A DNA stretch of 64,000 nt from JBGPLJ01 sp035644395 (GTDB lineage: Bacteria > Pseudomonadota > Gammaproteobacteria > Steroidobacterales > Steroidobacteraceae): positions 124,001 through 188,000 of the forward strand of contig DASQOR010000090.1 in the NCBI GenBank assembly GCA_035644395.1, read 5' to 3'. Position 1 is the stretch's first letter, and the number at the start of each line of letters is the position of its first letter. Shown here piece after piece: positions 1 through 7,856 of the stretch. The position numbers and the translations under genes were made by a program. Under the pieces are notes generated by a model. It had not been told where the DNA came from, made no database searches, and saw only the letters and a list, made by a program, of their open reading frames with translations.

Positions 1-33
1 AGCGTGAAATACGCGCCGCGCATTCTAGCGCAA

Positions 34-65
34 CGCCCCGGCGGACGGCGCCGGGGCGGTTTTTT
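34..65 (+). terminator. Rho-independent terminator
   Basis: A perfect 10-bp stem (cgccccggcg, 34-43, pairing with 49-58) has a five-base loop and is followed by g and six T. This is a textbook intrinsic terminator for a plus-strand gene that ends before the window. There is no A-run on the other side, so it should not work for the minus-strand gene ending at 81. Confidence 0.85.
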
Positions 66-80
66 GAGCCGGGCGAAGCC

Positions 81-242
81 TCAGGCGGGACTCGCCTGCC
101 GGCTGTCGGAGCTGCCGTCCTCGGCGACCGCCGGGCTTCCCCGGTCCCCGGGCGTGCTGGCGCTGCCCGCTTCGATCGCGTAGAACTGCACCGCCGTCAC
201 GATGATCGCCGCCAGTAATCCTGCGAAATGCTGCTTGCTCAT
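81..242 (-). CDS. small single-pass membrane or exported protein
   Basis: A 53-residue product I do not recognise. The ATG at 242 is chosen because AAGGAG lies seven bases upstream; longer readings of the frame run into the LysR gene and lack a ribosome binding site. Residues 4-24 are hydrophobic (FAGLLAAIIVTAVQFYAIEA) and could be a membrane anchor or an uncleaved signal. The rest is polar, rich in Gly, Ser, Asp and Ala, and probably disordered. It is divergent from the LysR gene, the usual arrangement for a regulator and its target, so control by that regulator is an inference. No functional motif is visible. Confidence 0.6.
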   Translation of the reverse strand: MSKQHFAGLLAAIIVTAVQFYAIEAGSASTPGDRGSPAVAEDGSSDSRQASPA

Positions 243-387
243 GACCGTCTCCTTGGGCAATAAATAGCCTTGTCCGGGGCTCGTCGGGTGGTTCGATCCT
301 GCGTTTTCCATGGGGCGTAGTTTGAAGAAGGGCAAAAAGTCAGCAAACGGGAGAGCTGAAGGCGCGGTCAGCAAAGCTGAAGCCTCG

Positions 388-1281
388 ATGGCCTTCGATC
401 GCCTGCCCTTGAATGCGCTTCGGGTGTTCGAAGCGGTGGCGAGCCGCCTGAGTTTCGCGGACGCGGCGGACGCGCTGCATGTCACGGCGGCGGCAGTCAG
501 CATGCAGATCAAGACGCTCGAGGAATACCTGCAGGTTCCGCTCTTCCTGCGCAAGGGCCGCTCGGTCGAGCTCACGGCGGAGGGCGAGAGGCTGTTGCCC
601 GGCGTCCGGCGAGGGCTCACTGATCTGCAGGCTTCGATGCAACAGCTGCGCGAGGACCGCGCGGGCGGCCCGCTCAACATCACGACGATCGCTTCATTCC
701 TGCAGAAATGGCTGCTGCCGCGGCTGCCCCAGTTTCACGACAAGTACCCGGACGTCGACTTGCGCATCCACACGGGCCGCACGCCCGTCGATTTCTCGCA
801 GTCGACTTTTCATGCGGCCATCCGGATGTCGACCGGCGAGTCGGCGAATGTGCACAATGAGAAGCTGCTCGAGGAGTGGTTCCTGCCGGTCTGCAGCCCG
901 CAGGTGCTCGCCAAGCACGGCCTGATCGAATCGACGAAGAACCTGAAGGACTTTCCGCTGCTGCGCTCGGACGACGAGCCATGGGATTTCTGGCTGCACC
1001 CAAGCGCGCGCCGCGACTGGAAGGAGAGCGGATCGCTGTTCGACGATTCGCTGACGGTGCTTGCGGCCGCGGAGCAGGGGCAGGGTTATGCGCTCACGCG
1101 CTGGTCGCTCGCGGCCGCGGATCTTGCCTCGGGCCGGTTGGTGCGTGCCAGTGCCACCATCGCGCCTTGCCCGCGCTCGTATTACTTCGTGTGCCCGGAT
1201 GCTTACCTGACGATGCCGAAGGTGAAGCGCCTGCGCGACTGGCTGCGATCGGTGGCCGACGCGTTTCCGGGACCGGGCTGA
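388..1281 (+). CDS. LysR-family transcriptional regulator, GcvA-like
   Basis: A cytoplasmic DNA-binding regulator of about 297 residues, typical of the family. The N-terminal winged helix-turn-helix (about residues 5-62) carries the GcvA-subgroup pattern: LPLNALRVFEAV, then A-A-x-x-L-H-V-T-x-A-A-V-S and a LFLRKGR wing. It is followed by a two-lobed co-inducer-binding domain (about 90-295). An upstream ATG at 310 is in frame, but the first 26 residues it adds are basic, low-complexity and not family-like, so I place the start at 388; no strong ribosome binding site decides it. The gene is divergent from the small membrane protein and convergent with uvrD. The inducer cannot be told from sequence. 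Confidence 0.85.
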   Translation: MAFDRLPLNALRVFEAVASRLSFADAADALHVTAAAVSMQIKTLEEYLQVPLFLRKGRSVELTAEGERLLPGVRRGLTDLQASMQQLREDRAGGPLNITTIASFLQKWLLPRLPQFHDKYPDVDLRIHTGRTPVDFSQSTFHAAIRMSTGESANVHNEKLLEEWFLPVCSPQVLAKHGLIESTKNLKDFPLLRSDDEPWDFWLHPSARRDWKESGSLFDDSLTVLAAAEQGQGYALTRWSLAAADLASGRLVRASATIAPCPRSYYFVCPDAYLTMPKVKRLRDWLRSVADAFPGPG

Positions 1282-1303
1282 CGGCCGTCCGGGCTCGATT
1301 GCC

Positions 1304-3460
1304 TCAGCCGAGCGGTTCCAGGTTCGCGTAGGCGAGCATCAGCTCCTTCGTGCCCTGGGCCTCAAAGTTCACCTGCACCCGCGCGTTCGCGCCCTGGCCC
1401 TCGAGCCGCAGCACCACGCCGTCTCCGAACTTGTTGTGCCGGACCCGTTGGCCGAGCCGCAAGCCGAACGCCTCGCGCTCGACGAGCGAGGCGCGGGGCG
1501 AGAAGACGGGCCGCGAAATCTGGATGCGCGGGCGCACTTCGTCAATCAGCGCATCCGGAAACTCGTGAATGAAGCGCGATGGTTCGCCGTAACTGTCGAC
1601 GCCGTGCATGCGCCGCTTCTCCGCGTAGGTCAGGTAGAGCCGGCGCATTGCGCGCGTCGTTCCGACGTAGCAGAGCCGCCGCTCCTCTTCGATGCTGCTG
1701 GTGTCACCGGTCGAGCGCTGGTGCGGGAAGAGGCCGTCTTCGAGCCCTGTCAGGAAAACGACCGGGAACTCGAGCCCCTTGGCCGAATGCAGCGTCATCA
1801 TCTGCACGCAGTCCTCCCAGGCCGCGGCCTGGCCTTCTCCCGACTCGAGCACCGCGTGCGCGAGAAAGGCATCGAGCGGTGCCATGTCCGTTTCGTTCTC
1901 CGGCGTGAAGCCGCGCGCGGCGCTAACGAGTTCGTTCAGGTTCTCGACCCGCGCCTCGCCCTTGTCGCCCTTTTCCTGCTTGAAATGCTCGATGAGGCCG
2001 CTCGCCTGGATGACCTGATCGACCTGCTCATGGAGCTCGAGGCCCTTGATCTCCGCCGCCAGGCGATCGATGAGCGCCATGAACAGGCCGATCGAGCCCG
2101 CCGCCTTTGCGCCCAAGCCCTGGTTCGCTGCGAGCAGCGCCGCTTGCCACAGCGGGCGGGCGTTCGCCTTCGCAACCTCTCGCAGGATTTCGAGGCTGCG
2201 TGCGCCGATGCCGCGAGGCGGCTGATTCACCACGCGCTCGAATGAAGTGTCGTCCGCGCGGGAGTTGACGAGCCGCAGGTAGGCGAGCGCGTCCTTGATC
2301 TCCGTGCGCTCGAAGAACCGCAAGCCACCGTACACCCGGTACGGAATGGCGGAGTTGATCAGCGCTTCTTCGAACACGCGGGACTGCGCGTTCGAGCGGT
2401 AGAGGATTGCGATCTCGTCGCGCCGCCCGCCGCCCTGCGCCCACTCGCGAATACGCCCGACGACGAAGTCCGCTTCGTCACGCTCGTTGTACGCGGCGTA
2501 CAGACGGATCTTTTCGCCGTCCTCGCCGCTCGTCCAGAGATTCTTGCCGAGCCTGCCGGTATTGTTGGCAATGAGCGCGTTGGCCGCCTTCAGGATCGTG
2601 CCCGTCGAGCGGTAGTTCTGTTCGAGACGATAGAGCTTCGCCGTGGGGAAGTCGCGCTGAAAGCGCGCCAGGTTTTCGACCCGCGCGCCGCGCCAGCGGT
2701 AGATCGACTGATCGTCATCGCCCACGACGAACGGGATTCCTGTCTTGCCGGCGAGCAGGCGCAGCCAGCCGTACTGGATGCCGTTGGTATCCTGGAATTC
2801 ATCGACGAGCAGGTGCCGGAAGCGCTGCCGGTAGTGATCGAGGACCGGGGCGTTATCCCGCAGGGTCTCGAAACTTCTGAGGAGCAGCTCCGCGAAATCG
2901 ACGAGGGCGGCCCGTTCGCAGGTGTCCTGGTACGCCTGGTAGAGGCGGATCAGCTGGCGGCGCGTCGGGTCGTCGTTGTCCTTCAGAGCCTTCGGGCGAT
3001 GACCTTCGTCTTTCTGCGAATTGATGAAGCCCGTGACTTCCTTCGGCACCCAGCGCGTCTCGTCGAGCTCCAGCGCCTTCAGGACCTTGCGCATCAGCCT
3101 GAGCTGGTCCTCCGCGTCGATGATCTGGAAATTCTGCTGCAGGCCCGCTTCGCGCCAGTGCAGCCGCAGGAAGCGGTGCGCGAGGCCGTGAAAGGTGCCG
3201 ATCCACAGCGAACTCGCCGAGCGTTCGAGCAGCGCTTCGATGCGTCCGCGCATCTCGCCCGCGGCCTTGTTCGTGAAGGTGACGGCGAGCACGCCATGCG
3301 GCGAAACGCCTTCCACCTGGATGAGCCAGGCGACGCGATGCGTCAACACGCGGGTCTTGCCGCTGCCGGCCCCTGCGAGCACGAGCGTCGGTTCGAGCGG
3401 AGCCGTCACTGCGGCGCGCTGCGCATCGTTCAGCGGACTGATGAGGGTCGAGACGTCCAT
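1304..3460 (-). CDS. uvrD: DNA helicase II (UvrD/PcrA type)
   Basis: A 3'-to-5' superfamily 1A helicase for nucleotide excision repair and mismatch repair. It has 718 residues, matching UvrD. Visible motifs: Walker A AGAGSGKT (29-36), motif Ia TFTNKAAGEM, motif II DEFQDT near 220, motif III GDDDQSIYRWRGA near 250, motif IV EQNYRS, motif V LHSAKGLEFP and motif VI YVGTTRA. The C-terminal 60 residues form the Tudor-like RNA polymerase-contact region (VRHNKFGDGVV). Upstream of the ATG there is no Shine-Dalgarno sequence. A TAGAAT -10-like hexamer lies at 3473-3478 on the minus strand, only 12 bases from the start codon, so the message may be nearly leaderless. The -35 side falls inside the palindromic repeat at 3483-3608. 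Confidence 0.96.
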   Translation of the reverse strand: MDVSTLISPLNDAQRAAVTAPLEPTLVLAGAGSGKTRVLTHRVAWLIQVEGVSPHGVLAVTFTNKAAGEMRGRIEALLERSASSLWIGTFHGLAHRFLRLHWREAGLQQNFQIIDAEDQLRLMRKVLKALELDETRWVPKEVTGFINSQKDEGHRPKALKDNDDPTRRQLIRLYQAYQDTCERAALVDFAELLLRSFETLRDNAPVLDHYRQRFRHLLVDEFQDTNGIQYGWLRLLAGKTGIPFVVGDDDQSIYRWRGARVENLARFQRDFPTAKLYRLEQNYRSTGTILKAANALIANNTGRLGKNLWTSGEDGEKIRLYAAYNERDEADFVVGRIREWAQGGGRRDEIAILYRSNAQSRVFEEALINSAIPYRVYGGLRFFERTEIKDALAYLRLVNSRADDTSFERVVNQPPRGIGARSLEILREVAKANARPLWQAALLAANQGLGAKAAGSIGLFMALIDRLAAEIKGLELHEQVDQVIQASGLIEHFKQEKGDKGEARVENLNELVSAARGFTPENETDMAPLDAFLAHAVLESGEGQAAAWEDCVQMMTLHSAKGLEFPVVFLTGLEDGLFPHQRSTGDTSSIEEERRLCYVGTTRAMRRLYLTYAEKRRMHGVDSYGEPSRFIHEFPDALIDEVRPRIQISRPVFSPRASLVEREAFGLRLGQRVRHNKFGDGVVLRLEGQGANARVQVNFEAQGTKELMLAYANLEPLG

Positions 3461-3482
3461 CGGGGGGCGCGAATTCTAGCCT

Positions 3483-3608
3483 AAAAAAGGGGACAGATTT
3501 ATTTTTCCTCGTATCTCCGAAAAGGGGACAGATTTATTTTCCCGCATATCTCGTGCGGTCGCCGAGATACTCGGGAAAATAAATCTGTCCCCTTTTCGGT
3601 CCCCTTTT
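3483..3608. repeat. nested REP-like palindromic element with GGGGACAG core
   Basis: Three copies of the motif aaaaggggacagatttattt are packed into 126 bases: direct at 3485-3504 and 3521-3540, and inverted at 3577-3596. The inner pair forms a perfect 28-bp inverted repeat (3517-3544 with 3572-3599) that can fold as one long hairpin. A further partial inverted copy (ggtccccttttt, 3599-3608) mirrors the left edge, so the whole block is a palindrome within a palindrome. It fills the gap between the uvrD start and the AI-2E permease stop. The arrangement resembles REP doublets linked to REP-associated tyrosine transposases (RAYTs); no transposase is present here. Confidence 0.8.
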
Positions 3609-4673
3609 TCAGGCCTGGGCTTTCTGTTCGTCCTCGACGAAGCGCAGCAGCGCGATCACGAGCGACAGCAGGACCGGGCCCAGCACGAGCCCGATCGGAC
3701 CGAATGCGGAGAGGCCGCCGAGCACGCCGAGAAAGACCGCGAGCGTCGAAACTTCCGCTCGTCCCGAGATGAGGAGCGGCCTCAGAACGTTGTCGAGCAT
3801 CGAGATGATGATGCCCCAGACGAAGAGGGCGATCGCCCAGCCCCAGCGATTCGCACCGAAGCCGAGCCAGAGCACGCCAGGCAGCCAGATGAGGACCGTG
3901 CCGCCGACGGGCACCATGGCGAGGAGCGCCGCAAGCGCCCCGAATACGACGGGCGAAGGCAGCCCGGTCACCCAGAAGCCGATGCCGACCATGACGCCCT
4001 GGGCAATCGCGGTGACGCCGATGCCGTAGACAACGGCGCGCGTGACGGCGACGAGATGTTCGACGAGGTGCTGCTTGCGCTCGGGAGGAAAGGGAATCAG
4101 CGCGCGCGCGCGCTTCACGATGCCGTCGCCGTCACGCAGGAAGAAGAACAGCACGAACAGCATGAGCAGGAAGCCGACCAAAGTGCCGAGCGCGCCGAGG
4201 AAAACGGAGCCGCCGAGACCCGCGAGCCGCTGCAGGAGTTCCTGCGCATGTTCCACCAGCCAGGTCTGCACGTCGTTCACGCTCACGCCGACGCTCGACT
4301 CCAGCCACGCGAAGAAACGCGCGGCCGCGGGAAACTGCTGCAGGTCATCGAGCGAATTGATCTGGTAGCGCTGCGCCGCTTCGCGCAGCAGGGCGAGAAG
4401 CGCTCTCGCCTGGCTGACGAACGTGATGGCGAGGAAGGTCACGGGGGCGAGGATCATGACGGGCGTCAGGGCCGTCACGACCGCAGCGGCGCCGGTCCGC
4501 CCGCCGACGATCCGGCGTCGCAGCCACGCATTGGCCGGATAAAGCAGCAGCGCGAGGAACGCCGCCCAGGTGATCGCGCTCAGGAACGGCGAGAAGATCT
4601 GCCAGAGCGCGTAACCGAGTCCGAGCGCCAGGGCAATCGCGAACGCGCGAGCGTAGAACGTACCCGAAGACAT
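3609..4673 (-). CDS. AI-2E family (PerM/YdiK-like) transporter
   Basis: A polytopic inner-membrane protein of about 354 residues with the family's layout. There are two or three N-terminal membrane helices (ALGLGYALW..., WAAFLALLLYPANAWL...), a long soluble stretch (about 95-150), then five more hydrophobic segments, including the conserved ISMLDNVLRPLLISGRAEVS block and the GPIGLVLGPVLLSL ending. Members export autoinducer-2 or other small solutes; the substrate is unknown here. The ATG at 4673 is preferred over 4709 because the 12 extra residues are not membrane-like. The stop codon abuts the palindromic repeat. The gene is divergent from the efflux operon. Confidence 0.85.
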   Translation of the reverse strand: MSSGTFYARAFAIALALGLGYALWQIFSPFLSAITWAAFLALLLYPANAWLRRRIVGGRTGAAAVVTALTPVMILAPVTFLAITFVSQARALLALLREAAQRYQINSLDDLQQFPAAARFFAWLESSVGVSVNDVQTWLVEHAQELLQRLAGLGGSVFLGALGTLVGFLLMLFVLFFFLRDGDGIVKRARALIPFPPERKQHLVEHLVAVTRAVVYGIGVTAIAQGVMVGIGFWVTGLPSPVVFGALAALLAMVPVGGTVLIWLPGVLWLGFGANRWGWAIALFVWGIIISMLDNVLRPLLISGRAEVSTLAVFLGVLGGLSAFGPIGLVLGPVLLSLVIALLRFVEDEQKAQA

Positions 4674-4714
4674 GCGCTGCCATTCTCCCCAAGCGGCCGG
4701 ATGGCCCATTCCAC

Positions 4715-4720
4715 TATAAT
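4715..4720 (+). promoter_or_regulatory. -10 element of the efflux operon promoter
   Basis: A perfect TATAAT stands in an otherwise GC-rich intergenic region, 36 bases before the adaptor ATG at 4756. No convincing -35 hexamer is seen at 16-18 bases upstream. It is the only good match in the gap and suggests transcription starting near 4727. Confidence 0.5.
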
Positions 4721-4755
4721 TCCGCCCCTGCTGTCATCCGCAAGATCCGCTTTCC

Positions 4756-5916
4756 ATGCTGAAGCATGCGTTGACTTTCACGGGCCTCGCCGCGCTTGCG
4801 CTCGGCGGGGCCCCGCTGCTCTCGTCCTGTTCCAAGGCGGTGAGCGTTGCCGCCACGACCGTCGAGGCGGGCAGCGTTCGATCGAGCGTTGCGAATACGC
4901 GTGCCGGCACCATCAATGCGTGCCGCAGGGCCAAGCTTGCACCGGCGACTGGCGGCCAGATCGCGAAGCTCCTCGTGCACAAGAGCGACCGCGTGAGGAG
5001 CGGCGACGTGCTCATCGAGCTCTGGAACGACGACGTCCGCGCGCAGCTCGATCTCGCGACCAAGGATGCAGCCGCCTCGATCGAGCGAAGCGATGAAGCC
5101 TGCACCAACGCGAGGGTGGCGCGCGCAGAGGCGGAGCGGTCGAAGAGCATGCTCGAACAGAAGCTCGTCTCGGAAGACGCCGCCCAGCGAGTCATCGGCG
5201 GCGCGGATGCTCAGGATTCCGCCTGCCGCGCCGCGCATCTGGGTATCAAGGTGGCCAACGCAGGAGTCGACACCGCCCGCGCCAATCTGGAGCGCACACG
5301 CCTGCGCGCACCCTTCGACGGCACCGTGGCGGAGATCAACGGCGAGCTCGGTGAGTTCGTCACGCCCTCGCCGGTCGGCGTGCCGACGCCGCCGTCCATC
5401 GACCTGATCGACAACAGTTGCCTTTACATCACGGCGCCGATCGATGAAGTCGACGCGCCGCAGATTCGCGCGGGCATGCCGGCGCGCATCACGCTCGACG
5501 CTTTTCCGGGCAAGGCTTTCGAGGGTCACGTACGCCGCGTCGCCCCCTATGTCCTCGATGCCGAGAAGCAGGCGCGCACCGTCGAAATAGAAGCCGAGAT
5601 CGACAGCAAGGAAGGGCGGGAGTCGCTCCTGCCGGGCTACAGCGCCGACGTCGAGGTCGTGCTCGCGGTCCGGGACAACGTACTCCGCGTGCCGACGCCG
5701 GCCTTGATCGAGGGCCAGTATGTGCTGCTCATCGATCCCGCGACCGGCAAGGCCGTGAAGCGCGCCGTGAAGACCGGCATCGGCAACTGGGATTTCACGG
5801 AAATCGTCCAGGGCCTCGCCGCGGGCGATCGCATCATTACTTCCGTCGATCGCGCAGGCGTCGCGGACGGCGCCAAGGTCGAAGTGGAAAAGGCGGCGGC
5901 GACGCCGGGCAAGTAG
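4756..5916 (+). CDS. HlyD/MacA-type periplasmic adaptor lipoprotein
   Basis: The membrane-fusion protein of a tripartite or MacAB-like export system, linking an inner-membrane ABC permease to the outer membrane. It has 386 residues. A lipoprotein signal (hydrophobic 6-22, lipobox LLSSC, Cys25) anchors it in a membrane. It is followed by a biotinyl-lipoyl half-motif (near 70-90), an alpha-helical hairpin (about 95-180, rich in Ala, Glu and Arg), the second lipoyl half with R-L-R-A-P-F-D-G-T-V near 190, a beta-barrel domain and a C-terminal membrane-proximal domain. It is first of four co-directional genes: the ATPase begins 34 bases later, then two permeases. The substrate is not identifiable; macrolides or peptides are typical for relatives. 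Confidence 0.88.
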   Translation: MLKHALTFTGLAALALGGAPLLSSCSKAVSVAATTVEAGSVRSSVANTRAGTINACRRAKLAPATGGQIAKLLVHKSDRVRSGDVLIELWNDDVRAQLDLATKDAAASIERSDEACTNARVARAEAERSKSMLEQKLVSEDAAQRVIGGADAQDSACRAAHLGIKVANAGVDTARANLERTRLRAPFDGTVAEINGELGEFVTPSPVGVPTPPSIDLIDNSCLYITAPIDEVDAPQIRAGMPARITLDAFPGKAFEGHVRRVAPYVLDAEKQARTVEIEAEIDSKEGRESLLPGYSADVEVVLAVRDNVLRVPTPALIEGQYVLLIDPATGKAVKRAVKTGIGNWDFTEIVQGLAAGDRIITSVDRAGVADGAKVEVEKAAATPGK

Positions 5917-5950
5917 CGGCGCCCTCGTCGCTCACCCTGGTGCGCGCTCC

Positions 5951-6625
5951 ATGATCGACCTCAGCCACATCTCGCGTTTTTTCCAGGTGGGCGGCGAGAC
6001 CGTGCACGCGCTCGACGACGTCAGCATCCGTATCGGCGCGGGCGAATACAGCGCCGTCATGGGGCCGTCAGGCTCCGGCAAGTCGACGCTTCTCAATATC
6101 CTCGGGCTCCTCGACCGGCCGACCTCCGGCACCTATCTCCTCGACGGAACGGACACCACGAGCCTCGATGCCAACGCGCTCGCGCGCGTGCGCGGCGAGC
6201 GGGTCGGCTTCATCTTTCAGACCTTCCATCTCGTGTCGCGCCTCACCGCGCTCGAGAACGTCGAATTGCCGATGGTGCTCGCGAGCCGCGCACCCGCCGA
6301 ACGGCGGGCTCGTGCGAAGGAACTTCTGCAGAGAGTCGGCCTTGCAGATCGCGTGCAACACCGTCCGGACCAGCTCTCGGGCGGTCAGCGCCAACGGGTC
6401 GCGATCGCGCGTGCGATGATCATGCGGCCCGCCGTGCTGCTGGCCGACGAGCCCACGGGCAATCTCGACAGCGCATCGGGCAAGGACGTGCTGGACGCCC
6501 TCGAACGCCTGAACACGGAGGGACTGACGCTCATCGTCGTGACGCACGATCAGCTGGTGGGCGATCGCGCCCCGCGCCGGATACGCATGCTCGACGGCAA
6601 GGTGCTCGACGATGTGCGCCGCTGA
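5951..6625 (+). CDS. ABC transporter ATP-binding protein (MacB/LolD class)
   Basis: The 224-residue ATPase that powers the neighbouring FtsX-type permeases. Walker A GPSGSGKS (38-45), Q-loop FIFQTFHL (88-95), signature LSGGQ (142-146), Walker B LLADEPTG (163-170), D-loop NLDSASG and switch histidine H199 are all present. This sequence class belongs to mechanotransmission exporters, in which ATP hydrolysis moves a periplasmic domain rather than driving substrate through the membrane. In this operon ATPase and permease are separate genes, as in LolCDE, not fused as in MacB. Confidence 0.92.
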   Translation: MIDLSHISRFFQVGGETVHALDDVSIRIGAGEYSAVMGPSGSGKSTLLNILGLLDRPTSGTYLLDGTDTTSLDANALARVRGERVGFIFQTFHLVSRLTALENVELPMVLASRAPAERRARAKELLQRVGLADRVQHRPDQLSGGQRQRVAIARAMIMRPAVLLADEPTGNLDSASGKDVLDALERLNTEGLTLIVVTHDQLVGDRAPRRIRMLDGKVLDDVRR

Positions 6626-6643
6626 AGCGCCGGGCAGGGCGCC

Positions 6644-7852
6644 GTGAGAACGAACGATCTCTTTGCATTCGCGACGCAGTCGCTGCTGCGCGCCCGCATG
6701 CGAAGCTCGATGATGCTGCTGGCGATGGCCATCGGCGTTGCCGCGGTCGTCATGCTGACCGCGCTCGGCGAGGGGGCGCGGCGCTACGTCACCGCCGAAT
6801 TCTCCTCGCTCGGCACCAACCTCATCATCGTCCTGCCGGGCAAGACCGAGACCGGCGGCCTCAATCCCGCGCTCCTTGGTGGCGACATTCCGCGGGACCT
6901 GACGATCGCGGATGCGGCCGCGCTCCTCAGGATCCCGACCGTGGCGCAGGCGGCGCCGATCATCGTGGGCAACGCGACCATCTCATCCGGCAGCCGCGAG
7001 CGCGACACGCTGCTCATGGGAGCCACGCACAGCCTCTTTGAAGTGCGCAATTGGGGAGTGAAACAGGGCGAGATCCTGCCCAATATCGCCTGGGAGCAGA
7101 CCGGGTCGTTCTGTGTGATCGGCGGCAATATCGCCCGGGAACTCTTCCCGCAGCAATCCGCGGTGGGCCAGTGGCTCCGGGTCGGCGACCGGCGCTTTCG
7201 CATCGTCGGCGTGATGAATAGCGAAGGCCGCTCCGTCGGCTTCGACGTGCAGGAACTCGTCGTGGTGCCGGTCGCGACCGCGCAGGCGATCTACAACCGC
7301 ACGAGCCTCTTTCGCATCCTCGTGAAGGCGCGCTCCGCGCAAGACATCCAGCGGACGCGCACGGACATCGTCGAGGCGCTGAAGGCCCGCCACCAGGGCG
7401 TCGAGGACGTCACGGTCATCACGCAGGATGCGTTGCTATCCACGTTCAGCGACCTTTTCACGAAGCTCACGCTCGCACTCGCCGCGATTGCCGCGATCAG
7501 CCTCCTGGTCGCGGGCGTGCTCGTCATGAACGTGATGCTGGTCGCGGTGAGCCAGCGCACGGCGGAGATCGGCCTCCTGAAGGCGCTCGGGGCGCGCCCG
7601 GCGCAGATCACGCGGCTCTTTCTGATGGAAGCGGTCCTGCTCGCCTTCCTCGGTTCGCTGATCGGTCTTGGAATCGGCGAACTCGTCACCTGGGCCGCAC
7701 GCCAGGTGCTGCCGTTCGAAGCCGTGGCGCCGCTCTGGGCGGTGATCTTTGGCATCGTCGTTGCAATCGCCTGCGGCCTGATCTTCGGCATCCTGCCGGC
7801 GCGTCGCGCGGCACGGCTCGACCCCGTGCTCGCGCTCGCCGGGAAGCTGTAG
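6644..7852 (+). CDS. FtsX/MacB-type ABC permease, first of a pair
   Basis: An inner-membrane permease of 402 residues with MacB topology: one N-terminal helix (about 20-42), a large periplasmic MacB_PCD domain (about 45-270), then three C-terminal helices (about 278-302, 325-350, 360-385) with the E-I-G-L-L-K-A-L-G-A motif that contacts the ATPase. A GTG start at 6644 is used; an upstream start would overlap the ATPase gene. The second permease starts four bases after this stop. The two permeases differ clearly in sequence, so the working transporter is probably a heterodimer. Confidence 0.88.
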   Translation: MRTNDLFAFATQSLLRARMRSSMMLLAMAIGVAAVVMLTALGEGARRYVTAEFSSLGTNLIIVLPGKTETGGLNPALLGGDIPRDLTIADAAALLRIPTVAQAAPIIVGNATISSGSRERDTLLMGATHSLFEVRNWGVKQGEILPNIAWEQTGSFCVIGGNIARELFPQQSAVGQWLRVGDRRFRIVGVMNSEGRSVGFDVQELVVVPVATAQAIYNRTSLFRILVKARSAQDIQRTRTDIVEALKARHQGVEDVTVITQDALLSTFSDLFTKLTLALAAIAAISLLVAGVLVMNVMLVAVSQRTAEIGLLKALGARPAQITRLFLMEAVLLAFLGSLIGLGIGELVTWAARQVLPFEAVAPLWAVIFGIVVAIACGLIFGILPARRAARLDPVLALAGKL

Positions 7853-7856
7853 CGGC

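Noticed and set aside
34..65. Bidirectional terminator also serving the small gene ending at 81
   Set aside because: There is no A-run on the left of the stem, so no U-run would follow on the minus-strand RNA.
243..683. 200-codon minus-strand frame upstream of the small membrane protein
   Set aside because: Lies antisense to the LysR DNA-binding domain; the strong ribosome site at 242 marks the true start.
3483..3608. CRISPR-like array from repeated aaaaggggacag motifs
   Set aside because: Copies are in both orientations and irregularly spaced, with no spacers of equal length and no cas genes.
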